This document shows positions 1 through 7,070 of a DNA stretch of 12,198 bases, in pieces. The stretch is from the NCBI GenBank assembly GCA_002373855.1, contig DFKO01000218.1, positions 1 through 12,198 on the forward strand, given 5' to 3'. The stretch comes from Lachnospiraceae bacterium UBA3643. Lineage in GTDB: Bacteria; Bacillota; Clostridia; Lachnospirales; Lachnospiraceae. The translations under genes and the position numbers were made by a program. Position 1 is the first letter of the stretch, and every line of letters starts with the position of its first letter. Below the pieces are notes generated by a model. The model saw only the letters and a list, made by a program, of their open reading frames with translations. It did no database searches and was not told the origin of the DNA.

Positions 1-854
1 CTGTGGAGCACTTCTTTTGCAATTCTGTCCTGCTCAAAAGGATTCTTGCCGGAGTTTGCATGATTTGTATCGATGATGATAGAAGGGTTTGCAAGTCCTT
101 TCTCAGCATACATATTGCAGGCAAATTCAAGATCCTCATAGTGATAGTTTGGCATCGAACCGCCGTGCTTATTGGTAAATCCGCGGAGAATGGCATGAGC
201 ATAGGGATTACCCTCTGAAGAGACCTCCCATCCTCTGTATATGAATGTATGCTTGTGCTGGGCTGCCATGATTGAATTCATCATGACTGTCAGGTATCCG
301 CTTGTGGGGTTTTTCATACCTACAGGTACCGATATACCCGATGCAACCAAGCGGTGTTCCTGATTTTCCACGCTTCTGGCTCCGACTGCCACATAAGCCA
401 GCACATCATCAAGATATTTATAATTACCGGGATACAGCATCTCATCAGCGCATGTAAATCCCGTCTCCTTTATGGCTCTCATATGGAGCTCGCGGATGGC
501 CACAAGTCCTTTAAACATATCAGGCGCTTCGCCGGGATCGGGCTGATGGAGCATGCCCTTGTATCCTTCTCCCGTGGTACGAGGCTTGTTTGTGTAGATA
601 CGGGGGATAATGAATATCTTGTCTTTAACCTTTTCCTGTACTTTTGCAAGTCTGCTGATGTAATCGATTACGGGATCTTCTCTGTCTGCCGAGCAGGGAC
701 CGATTATAAGTATGAGCTTGTCTGATTTGCCGCTCATGATACTCTTGATCTCTGCGTCCCTCTCCTCAAATATTTTTGCCATATCCCCTGTGAGCGGATA
801 CATCTCCTTTACTTCCATTGGGATAGCCAGTTTTCTCTTAAAATCCAAATTCAT
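1..854 (-). CDS. aroF: 3-deoxy-7-phosphoheptulonate (DAHP) synthase, class I AroFGH type, C-terminus cut by window edge
   Basis: Cytoplasmic enzyme joining phosphoenolpyruvate and erythrose 4-phosphate, the entry step of the shikimate pathway. Reading from the ATG at 854, 284 residues are visible and the frame runs off the window. Seen: GPCSAD (52-57) with the metal-ligand cysteine C54, KPRTT (90-94) followed by GYKG, GARSVENQEHR (158-168) matching the E. coli GARTTESQVHR region, and DTNHANSGK (262-270) with metal-ligand H265. These are class I signatures, so this is not a class II or KDO8P-type enzyme. The start is supported by AAAGGAG with 9 bases spacing, inside the end of tyrA, and the ATG overlaps the tyrA stop as ATGA, so the two are probably translationally coupled. 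It is the last visible gene of the aro operon. Feedback specificity (Phe or Tyr) cannot be read from the sequence; sitting beside tyrA is no proof of Tyr control. Confidence 0.95.
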   Translation of the reverse strand, partial: MNLDFKRKLAIPMEVKEMYPLTGDMAKIFEERDAEIKSIMSGKSDKLILIIGPCSADREDPVIDYISRLAKVQEKVKDKIFIIPRIYTNKPRTTGEGYKGMLHQPDPGEAPDMFKGLVAIRELHMRAIKETGFTCADEMLYPGNYKYLDDVLAYVAVGARSVENQEHRLVASGISVPVGMKNPTSGYLTVMMNSIMAAQHKHTFIYRGWEVSSEGNPYAHAILRGFTNKHGGSMPNYHYEDLEFACNMYAEKGLANPSIIIDTNHANSGKNPFEQDRIAKEVLH

Positions 855-1723
855 TTCTTTGGTCTCCTTTTATCATCAAACAAGGCTCTGCGCTCTGTCG
901 AGAGTCTCATCTTTGCTCTCATGCCTTCTATGTCGCCTTTATCAATCATCTCCCTGAATGAACCAAGCTCCTTCATAAAGACATCTATCTGCTCTGTGAG
1001 AGCCTCTTTGTTCATCGAAAAGAGTTCGCTCCACATAGTATCGTTGATACGTGCAATCCTCGTCAGATCTCTGAATGAATCGCCTGTATAATCAACAAGA
1101 TGAGTATTGTCAGAACATGTCATGAGTGATACGGCTATGACATGGGTTAACTGGGATACAAAACCTATCATCCTGTCATGTTCTTTCGGAGAGAGCACCG
1201 ATATCCTGCCTACACCGAGGAGTCTGCCCAGATCCTTGCATACTTCAATGGCATCATCAGTATTCTTATCAGTCGGAACCACAATATAATTGGCTCCGTA
1301 AAACATCCTCTCATCACTGTTTTCAACGCCGTATACTTCCCTGCCGCACATAGGATGGGCAGCTATGAATTCCACATCATCACGGAGTATATTCTGGATA
1401 TCATATACAACGCATTCCTTTACACCCGTCACATCGGTAATAACTGCTCCCGGCTTTAAATATTTCTGATACTCATTTATCCAGTCCTTGAAAGCCTTTG
1501 GATAAAGGGCAAATACCAGAATATCCGCTCTGGATACGGCATCTGTATCTGTATATGCATAGCCTTCATCAATGATATCGTGAGCTATGGCAAAGTCTAT
1601 AGGATCCTGACGCCTTGCTATACCGCATACATGAAAACCATGTTTTTTAAGGCCTTTTGCGTACGAACCTCCCATGAGCCCCAGTCCGACTATAAGCACA
1701 TTTTTATTTTTCTCAATCAGCAT
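851..1723 (-). CDS. tyrA: prephenate dehydrogenase (tyrosine branch)
   Basis: Oxidatively decarboxylates prephenate to 4-hydroxyphenylpyruvate with NAD(P)+, the committed step to tyrosine. The 290-residue protein starts with a Rossmann nucleotide-binding loop, VGLGLMGGS (12-20), the family's GxGxxG. HPMCGRE (123-129) carries the likely catalytic histidine H123. H194 in SQLTH and the FRDLTRIA stretch (217-224) match the prephenate-binding helices of monofunctional TyrA enzymes such as that of Aquifex. There is no chorismate mutase domain at the N-terminus and no C-terminal ACT domain; at 290 residues it has only the two core domains. The start has GGAGG 7 bases upstream and follows the aroA stop by 2 bases. 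Its stop overlaps the aroF start. Arogenate use cannot be excluded by eye. Confidence 0.95.
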   Translation of the reverse strand: MLIEKNKNVLIVGLGLMGGSYAKGLKKHGFHVCGIARRQDPIDFAIAHDIIDEGYAYTDTDAVSRADILVFALYPKAFKDWINEYQKYLKPGAVITDVTGVKECVVYDIQNILRDDVEFIAAHPMCGREVYGVENSDERMFYGANYIVVPTDKNTDDAIEVCKDLGRLLGVGRISVLSPKEHDRMIGFVSQLTHVIAVSLMTCSDNTHLVDYTGDSFRDLTRIARINDTMWSELFSMNKEALTEQIDVFMKELGSFREMIDKGDIEGMRAKMRLSTERRALFDDKRRPKK

Positions 1724-1725
1724 CT

Positions 1726-2940
1726 TTATTCCTCCGTGGTGACGGCATTTATACCGATATCTCTTAATCTTTCAAAAAAATCAGGAAAGCTCTTTCTGAC
1801 TGCCTCGGCCTCAGTAATCTCTCCGCCTGTAACTGATGCCAGTACAGCCATGGCCATGACTATACGGTGATCGTTATGTCCGTTAAGAGTCTCCTTTGGC
1901 GTTTTTAATCTGCCGCCCTTAATCGTTACTTTATTTTCATCTGCGACAACCTCTGCTCCGAATTTGGCCAGTTCCTGTGCCATGGCAGCCACCCTGTCGC
2001 TCTCTTTTATCTTTAATCTCTCGGTATCTGTAAAGGTAGCACCGTTTAATGCTGCTGCCAGCGCAAAGAGTACGGGGCCCAGATCCGGACAATCCGCAAG
2101 AGATATGGTTGGTGTACCTTTTTTAAGAGCCTCAAGATGCTCTTTATAAACCCTGTCTCCCTGAAGGGAATCATCGCTTAATCCCGTAACATCTACTTCT
2201 CCTTCAAGGAGATTAAATGCATCGAGAAAAGCTGCGTTTGAATAATCGCCCTCAACCCTTGTATTCATACCGCCATATTTCTGGTCGCCTTTTATATAGA
2301 GGGTCCTGTCATCCTCCCATGATACGATGACGCCAAACTGCTTTAAAGCAGATACGGTCAGGTCGATATACGACCTGCTCTCAATCCTGCCGGTCAGTCT
2401 GATCCTGCTGTCTCCATTAAGCAGCGGAAGGGCAAACAAAAGTCCGCTGATAAACTGGCTGGATACTCCGCCGTCCAGGGTGTAGTCCCCCGGTTCAAGC
2501 GGTCCCTTCACAGTGATGCATACACCGTTATTTGAAAAGATCATCCCCCGCTCATCACAGAGTTTTTCATATACATCAAGAGGACGTTTAAGTAGCCTCT
2601 CACTTCCGTTTAATGAAAAAGCTTTACCTTTTAACAGGCATATGGGGATAAAAAAGCGAAGTGTCGATCCACACTCCCTGCACGGCAGTATGGCATAATG
2701 ATTAAACCTGTCATACGGCAGGCCCTTTATCGTAACAGTATTATTTTCGTATTTATACTCGGCGCCGAGTACCTCGAGACAGTCAAGTGTCGCGAGTATG
2801 TCCTGGCTCTCCTCGATATTTTCTATGACACTCTCTTTCTCAGACAGCCCCGCGCATATAAGCATGCGGTGGGCCATGCTCTTTGAAGGAGGTGCCGTTA
2901 TTATACCTTTCGCTTTTGAGGGTTTGATAACTGCTCTCAT
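1726..2940 (-). CDS. aroA: 3-phosphoshikimate 1-carboxyvinyltransferase (EPSP synthase)
   Basis: Transfers the enolpyruvyl group of PEP to shikimate 3-phosphate, the sixth shikimate-pathway step. The protein is 404 residues, slightly shorter than the E. coli enzyme (427). Seen in order: PPSKSMAHR (17-25) with the substrate lysine K20, the ECGSTLRF segment (89-96) equivalent to the PEP/glyphosate loop and keeping its glycine, VSSQFISGLL (159-168), GDYSNAAF (231-238), CPDLGP (284-289) with probable catalytic D286, KESDR (312-316) and NDHR (356-359). The loop reads GSTLRF rather than the enterobacterial GTAMRP, as in many Gram-positive relatives. The ribosome binding site is modest (AAAGG, 10 bases before ATG). 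The gene starts 14 bases after aroQ and ends 2 bases before tyrA. Confidence 0.96.
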   Translation of the reverse strand: MRAVIKPSKAKGIITAPPSKSMAHRMLICAGLSEKESVIENIEESQDILATLDCLEVLGAEYKYENNTVTIKGLPYDRFNHYAILPCRECGSTLRFFIPICLLKGKAFSLNGSERLLKRPLDVYEKLCDERGMIFSNNGVCITVKGPLEPGDYTLDGGVSSQFISGLLFALPLLNGDSRIRLTGRIESRSYIDLTVSALKQFGVIVSWEDDRTLYIKGDQKYGGMNTRVEGDYSNAAFLDAFNLLEGEVDVTGLSDDSLQGDRVYKEHLEALKKGTPTISLADCPDLGPVLFALAAALNGATFTDTERLKIKESDRVAAMAQELAKFGAEVVADENKVTIKGGRLKTPKETLNGHNDHRIVMAMAVLASVTGGEITEAEAVRKSFPDFFERLRDIGINAVTTEE

Positions 2941-2954
2941 TATTTTTAAACCTT

Positions 2955-3389
2955 TTATTTATTCAGATGATCGATCACGGCCTGCATACCCTCTGTATAT
3001 CCGGCGATTCCGTGACCTGTTATGGTCTTAAAGCAGGCATGTCTGATATAGCTGACCTGCCTGAAATCCTCCCTCTCCTCGACCTTGGAGATATGTACCT
3101 CGACGCAGGGGATTGATACGGATTTAACCGCATCCAGGATGGCAATACTCGTATGGGTATATGCTCCGGGATTAAAGACTATACCGTCCGTATTGCCGAA
3201 AGCCTCCTGTATCTTATCAACAAGATCGCCTTCATGATTTGACTGGTATATCTCGACTTCTATATTTTTCTCTTTTGCAAATGATTTTACATTTTCGCAG
3301 AGTTTTTCATAATTATCACTGCCGTATATTCCGGGCTCTCTGACACCCAGCATATTGATATTTGGTCCGTTTAGTACCAGTATCTTCAT
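2955..3389 (-). CDS. aroQ: type II 3-dehydroquinate dehydratase
   Basis: Removes water from 3-dehydroquinate to give 3-dehydroshikimate, step three of the pathway, using the type II (dodecameric, trans-elimination) fold rather than the Schiff-base type I enzyme AroD. The 144-residue length is typical. Seen: LNGPNINMLG (6-15), the flexible-loop arginine R17 and the catalytic tyrosine Y22 in REPGIYG, QSNHEG (49-54), NPGAYTHTS (73-81), and EVHIS (97-101) with catalytic H99. The next position is lysine (HISK) where many family members have asparagine. ReDFR (106-110) and GHGIAGY (125-131) close the domain. GGAGG with 8 bases spacing supports the ATG, which comes 3 bases after the aroC stop. Confidence 0.97.
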   Translation of the reverse strand: MKILVLNGPNINMLGVREPGIYGSDNYEKLCENVKSFAKEKNIEVEIYQSNHEGDLVDKIQEAFGNTDGIVFNPGAYTHTSIAILDAVKSVSIPCVEVHISKVEEREDFRQVSYIRHACFKTITGHGIAGYTEGMQAVIDHLNK

Positions 3390-3392
3390 AAA

Positions 3393-4487
3393 TCAGTCCT
3401 CCGCAAAATAATCTGCGCCATATCTTCCGGTCAGCATATCCATCAATACCATTGCCGTCACCGAGTCGATGACTATGCGGGCTCTGTGGATGATTGCCGG
3501 ATCGTGGCGTCCCTGAAGCTCAAGCTCTCCGTTTTCTTTATTTATGAAATCAACGGTTTCCTGCTTTTTAAATATTGAGGGAGTCGGCTTGATCACGCAC
3601 TTAAAATATATGGGCATACCGTTTGATATACCGCCGTTTATGCCTCCGTTATTATTGGTCAGAGTGACTACTTTATCACCCTCATATCTCATGGGATCAT
3701 TGGCCTCACTGCCCCTTAAATCGGCAAAGCCGAATCCTGCGCCAAATTCAACACCCTTGACTGCGGGAACGGAGAATAAAATATGTGAAAGCTCACTTTC
3801 TATCGAATCAAACATGGGCTCTCCCACGCCTGCCGGAAAACCTGTCACATATGTCTCGAGGATACCGCCTACACTGTCTCCGTCAGAAGCTGCTGCCAGT
3901 ATGGCTTCCTGCATCTTTTCTCCCATTGCGTCATCAAGCACCGGAAACATCTTGTCATGGAGGATGTCTATCCCCTTTTCTATATCAGTAAACTGTGCAT
4001 CATCTATGCCTGCACATCTCTTTATATGGGTTCCGATCTTTATACCCTTTTTTGCAAGAGCCGATTCCGCAATGGCACCTGCTGCCACGATACCAGCCGT
4101 GATGCGTCCGCTGAAATGACCGCCGCCCCTGTAATCCTCAAATCCGTTATATTTAACATGAGCTGTGTAATCCGCATGTCCCGGTCTTGCAAGAGCTCTC
4201 GTCCTTGCGTAATCACCGCTCTTTGTATTTGTATTGGGTATCAGTATCGTAATCGGTGTACCTGTAGCTCTCCCGTTAAATACGCCGCTGACTATCCTGA
4301 ATTTATCTTCCTCGACTCTGGCGGTGGATATCCTGCCTGACGGTCTGCGAAGAGCCAGTCTTGATGCAATATATTCCTCGTCCACTGTCACTCCGGGAGT
4401 CATGCCGTCTATGACTGCACCTATCTCCTCGCCGTGGCTCTCTCCGAATATGGTGAATGTCACATTGTTGCCGAAAGTATTTTTCAT
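3393..4487 (-). CDS. aroC: chorismate synthase
   Basis: Converts EPSP to chorismate, the branch-point metabolite, by an anti-1,4 elimination that needs reduced FMN. The 364-residue protein has the family signatures: FGESHG (14-19) near the N-terminus, RRPSGR (47-52), RPGHADY (101-107), and DYRGGGHFSGR (118-128) followed by an alanine-rich helix. Further on are NNNGGINGGISNG and the C-terminal GRHDPAI and RARIVIDS segments. Length and motif order are those of an intact enzyme. Its ATG overlaps the pheA stop (ATGA at 4484-4487), and GGGGAG lies 8 bases upstream, within the pheA 3' end. This implies coupled translation. The flavin reductase it needs is not visible in the window. Confidence 0.97.
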   Translation of the reverse strand: MKNTFGNNVTFTIFGESHGEEIGAVIDGMTPGVTVDEEYIASRLALRRPSGRISTARVEEDKFRIVSGVFNGRATGTPITILIPNTNTKSGDYARTRALARPGHADYTAHVKYNGFEDYRGGGHFSGRITAGIVAAGAIAESALAKKGIKIGTHIKRCAGIDDAQFTDIEKGIDILHDKMFPVLDDAMGEKMQEAILAAASDGDSVGGILETYVTGFPAGVGEPMFDSIESELSHILFSVPAVKGVEFGAGFGFADLRGSEANDPMRYEGDKVVTLTNNNGGINGGISNGMPIYFKCVIKPTPSIFKKQETVDFINKENGELELQGRHDPAIIHRARIVIDSVTAMVLMDMLTGRYGADYFAED

Positions 4488-5575
4488 ATTTTTTTCTCCC
4501 CGGAATAATGTCCGACTATTTTTAAATCATGACAGTAATCCTTTAGCTCCGAAAGCATCTGTCTGCCTTCATCACTGCATTCATTGCCCTCAAGCTCCAC
4601 ATAGAAATAATACTCCCAGTCTGCATCCTTTATGGGCCTTGACCGGAGCACTTTCATGTTAAAGCCAAACTTTCCGATGATATTGATCGCATTGGCGAGG
4701 GCTCCCGCCTCATTATTGACAGTAAATATCAGAATTATATTATCATCCCTGCCCCGCTTGTCCTCATCCATTACTTTTGAAAATACTGCGAAACGGGTGG
4801 TATTTGTATTGCTGTCATTAATACCCTGCTCGAGGATACTGAGGCCGTAAAGTTCTGCTGTCTCTTTGCTTGCAATGGCTGCAACAGACTTATCCTTATT
4901 ATCGGCGACGGTTTTTGCCGCAACCGCTGTATTTGATGCCTGTACTTCCTCGTACCCGTGCTCTTTTATATAATTGGCACACTGACCAAGGGCCTGGGGA
5001 TGGGAGATTACTTTCTTTATATCTTTTGCCCTGGCACCGGGGACAACCAGGAGATTGTGTACAACAGGCAGATCGTATACACCGTTTACATACAGACTGC
5101 CTCTGTACATAAGATCGGTTACCTGTACCACTTCTCCCTCAAAACTGTTTTCTATGGGGAGCACAGCCAGATCGCACTCACCGTCCTCGACTGCCCTGTA
5201 CGCTTTTTCAAATCCTTTATATGATACGAGTTTGCTCTCGGGAAATATCCTGCCGGCCGCAATATGGGCAAAAGCCCCCTCTACTCCGGAATATGCCACC
5301 TTGACTCCCGTAAAGAGCCTGTTCTGAAACTGTCTCGACACACCCATTGTATTTTGCAGGAAAGTCACATAAAAAGGTTTATATTCTTCATTTGTGATAT
5401 AAGCCGAGTTTCTCTCTATAACTGCATTTTCCCTGGCTCCGTCAAATATCGGAAGCCCGTGAGCCATCTTGTACTCGCCGACCTGTCTGACCGCATTCAT
5501 CCTCTTTTCAAAGAGTGATGCCATCTCCTTATCGATATCATTGATTTCAAGTCTGATTTCGTTCAGATCCTTCAT
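4484..5575 (-). CDS. pheA: bifunctional chorismate mutase / prephenate dehydratase (P-protein)
   Basis: Rearranges chorismate to prephenate, then decarboxylates and dehydrates it to phenylpyruvate, committing flux to phenylalanine. From the ATG at 5575 the protein is 363 residues. Residues 1-85 are an AroQ-class chorismate mutase: R8, R25, K36, D45 and E49 sit where E. coli has its active-site residues. Residues 91-268 are the dehydratase: GVEGAFAH (97-104), PIENSFEGEV (140-149), SHPQALGQC (191-199) and the TRF triad (260-262). Residues 280-355 are an ACT domain with GAL (291-293). The usual ESRP phenylalanine-binding motif reads RSRP (311-314), a charge reversal. A GTG eight codons upstream is open, but GGAGG at 5580-5584 lies downstream of it and only 4 bases before the ATG, which decides the start. 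It is the first gene of the aro operon. Confidence 0.95.
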   Translation of the reverse strand: MKDLNEIRLEINDIDKEMASLFEKRMNAVRQVGEYKMAHGLPIFDGARENAVIERNSAYITNEEYKPFYVTFLQNTMGVSRQFQNRLFTGVKVAYSGVEGAFAHIAAGRIFPESKLVSYKGFEKAYRAVEDGECDLAVLPIENSFEGEVVQVTDLMYRGSLYVNGVYDLPVVHNLLVVPGARAKDIKKVISHPQALGQCANYIKEHGYEEVQASNTAVAAKTVADNKDKSVAAIASKETAELYGLSILEQGINDSNTNTTRFAVFSKVMDEDKRGRDDNIILIFTVNNEAGALANAINIIGKFGFNMKVLRSRPIKDADWEYYFYVELEGNECSDEGRQMLSELKDYCHDLKIVGHYSGEKKI

Positions 5576-5579
5576 GCTG

Positions 5580-5584
5580 CCTCC
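5580..5584 (-). promoter_or_regulatory. ribosome binding site fixing the pheA start
   Basis: GGAGG on the minus strand, 4 bases before the ATG at 5575. It lies downstream of the competing in-frame GTG at 5599, so that longer reading is unlikely. The 4-base spacing is somewhat short but workable. The 39 bases between the GH13 gene and pheA hold no terminator hairpin and no convincing -35/-10 pair, so pheA may be read from the upstream GH13 transcript or from a promoter I cannot see. Confidence 0.7.
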
Positions 5585-5614
5585 AAAATAAAACCGCACT
5601 TTTCTTAAATATAT

Positions 5615-6928
5615 TTATCTCTCGCACTTCCAGAAATGTGCACTAAACGGTGCCAGTTCGCTGCCTCCGCCAAAGTCGTGATTATCTCCTGTAATGAGAT
5701 CTACCGCCATGCCACAGCCTGCATCAAAGTGTGCCGTGTACGGATTGTCATCCATGTTGATTGCCACAAGCACTCTCTCAAAATCAGTCTTTCTCTCAAA
5801 TATGCACTGCTTATTGGTGAGTACCACACTCCTGAAACCGCCGTAGTTAAGGGCATTGCTGTTTTTCTTTGCCTCTGCAAGTTTGGAGATAAATTCTGTC
5901 AGGTCAGTCCACTCAGGCTTGTCAAAGCTGACTCTGAGGGCCTGGTCGCCATGGCTCTTGTCTCCCTCTGCGCCCCACTCACTTCCGTAATATACACACG
6001 GTATACCCGGCATGCCAAATACAAGGGCGTATACAAGGGGCAGACATCTTTTGTCATTTAAAATGGTTGCAATCCTTGATACATCATGATTATCACAGAA
6101 TGAGAGGAGGTGTGCATCCCTCGCAACAGCCCACGGCTGATTCTCAAACAGCCTGTTAATCGAATGGATTATCTCAAACATGTTTGAGCTGTTAAATGCT
6201 GAATATATACCCTTATAGCACTGATAATTAGTGACTGAATGGATATTCATTTCATTAAGCATACGGCCGTACTCACCGTGAAGCACTTCTCCGACAAGGA
6301 AGAAATCCTGCTTTTTTGAATCGCAGAAATCCCTGAGCCTGCGTAAGAATCCGTAATCGAGACAGTATGCCACGTCAAGTCTGATGCCGTCAATATCAAA
6401 CTCATTTATCCATCCCTCTACGGCATGGAATATGTGCTGTACTACATCTTCATTATGAAGGTTTAATTTGACGAGGTCGTAATTGCCCTCCCAGCCTTCA
6501 TACCAGAGTCCGTCATTGTAGTTTGAGTTGCCTCCGAAATCAATCCTGTTAAACCAGCTTACATAAGGAGAAGATTCCCTGTTTTTAAGGACATCCTGAA
6601 AAGCCCAGAATCCCCTGCCCACATGATTGAACACGCCATCGAGAACAACCTTTATCCCGTTATCATGGAGATTTTTGCATACCTTTGCAAAATCTCCGTT
6701 CGAACCGAGTCTTGTATCTATCTTTGTATAATCCCTTGTATTGTAACCGTGAGTATCCGATTCAAATACAGGTGAAAAATAAATAGCATTTGCGCCGAGT
6801 TTTTTGATGTGCGGAATCCAGTCGTTTACCTTAAGGATCCTGCTCTCTGCTACTCCGTCATTTTCAAACGGTGCTCCGCAAAAGCCAAGCGGATAAATCT
6901 GATAAAATACACTTTCATAAGCCCACAT
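5615..6928 (-). CDS. GH13 alpha-amylase-family glycosidase, probably a cytoplasmic maltodextrin-acting enzyme
   Basis: A 437-residue retaining alpha-glucan hydrolase of the alpha-amylase family. All four conserved GH13 regions are present: DGVFNH (97-102), DGIRLD (180-185) with the nucleophile D185, VGE (212-214) with the acid/base E214, and DNHD (279-282) with the third carboxylate D282. The N-terminus goes straight into the barrel (YQIYPLGF), with no signal peptide and no N-terminal starch-binding or cyclomaltodextrinase domain. It therefore probably acts on imported maltodextrins in the cytoplasm. Residues after about 360 form a short C-terminal beta domain. The exact subfamily and product are not determinable by eye. 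GGGAG lies 9 bases before the ATG. The gene stands 142 bases after the helicase and 39 before pheA, with its own likely promoter. Confidence 0.88.
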   Translation of the reverse strand: MWAYESVFYQIYPLGFCGAPFENDGVAESRILKVNDWIPHIKKLGANAIYFSPVFESDTHGYNTRDYTKIDTRLGSNGDFAKVCKNLHDNGIKVVLDGVFNHVGRGFWAFQDVLKNRESSPYVSWFNRIDFGGNSNYNDGLWYEGWEGNYDLVKLNLHNEDVVQHIFHAVEGWINEFDIDGIRLDVAYCLDYGFLRRLRDFCDSKKQDFFLVGEVLHGEYGRMLNEMNIHSVTNYQCYKGIYSAFNSSNMFEIIHSINRLFENQPWAVARDAHLLSFCDNHDVSRIATILNDKRCLPLVYALVFGMPGIPCVYYGSEWGAEGDKSHGDQALRVSFDKPEWTDLTEFISKLAEAKKNSNALNYGGFRSVVLTNKQCIFERKTDFERVLVAINMDDNPYTAHFDAGCGMAVDLITGDNHDFGGGSELAPFSAHFWKCER

Positions 6929-6964
6929 TTTCTTTATCTCCCTTTTACAGATTTTTTCTGAAAG

Positions 6965-6973
6965 ATTATATCA
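6965..6973 (-). promoter_or_regulatory. extended -10 promoter for the GH13 gene (and perhaps the aro operon)
   Basis: The minus strand reads TGATATAAT: a perfect TATAAT (6965-6970) with the upstream TG of an extended -10 element. A -35 at 17 bases is poor (TGGTGA), as is usual for extended -10 promoters. A start near 6958 would give a leader of about 30 bases before the GH13 ATG, containing the GGGAG at 6938-6942. With no terminator seen between the GH13 gene and pheA, this promoter could also feed the aro operon; that is inference. Confidence 0.6.
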
Positions 6974-7070
6974 TAATTTCTCGGCGCTCACCATCCATGG
7001 TTCGCTGTTCCCTCAAAATTACGATAAAACATCCTTGTTATATCATACGACGGGTTTAAAAACCAATTAT

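Noticed and set aside
2955..3389. HISK instead of HISN in AroQ as a defect
   Set aside because: All catalytic residues (R17, Y22, H99) are present and the change is conservative in context; probably a lineage variant.
3544..4119. Plus-strand 191-codon open frame
   Set aside because: It lies wholly antisense to aroC, which has full family motifs. No ribosome binding site or domain; a shadow frame.
5576..5599. Longer pheA starting at GTG 5599
   Set aside because: The GGAGG ribosome binding site lies inside this extension, 4 bases before the ATG at 5575, and the extra residues are not part of the mutase domain.
7053..7064. Inverted repeat GGTTTAAAAACC as a terminator for the helicase
   Set aside because: Only a 5-base AT-rich stem with a 2-base loop and no T tract; too weak to call.
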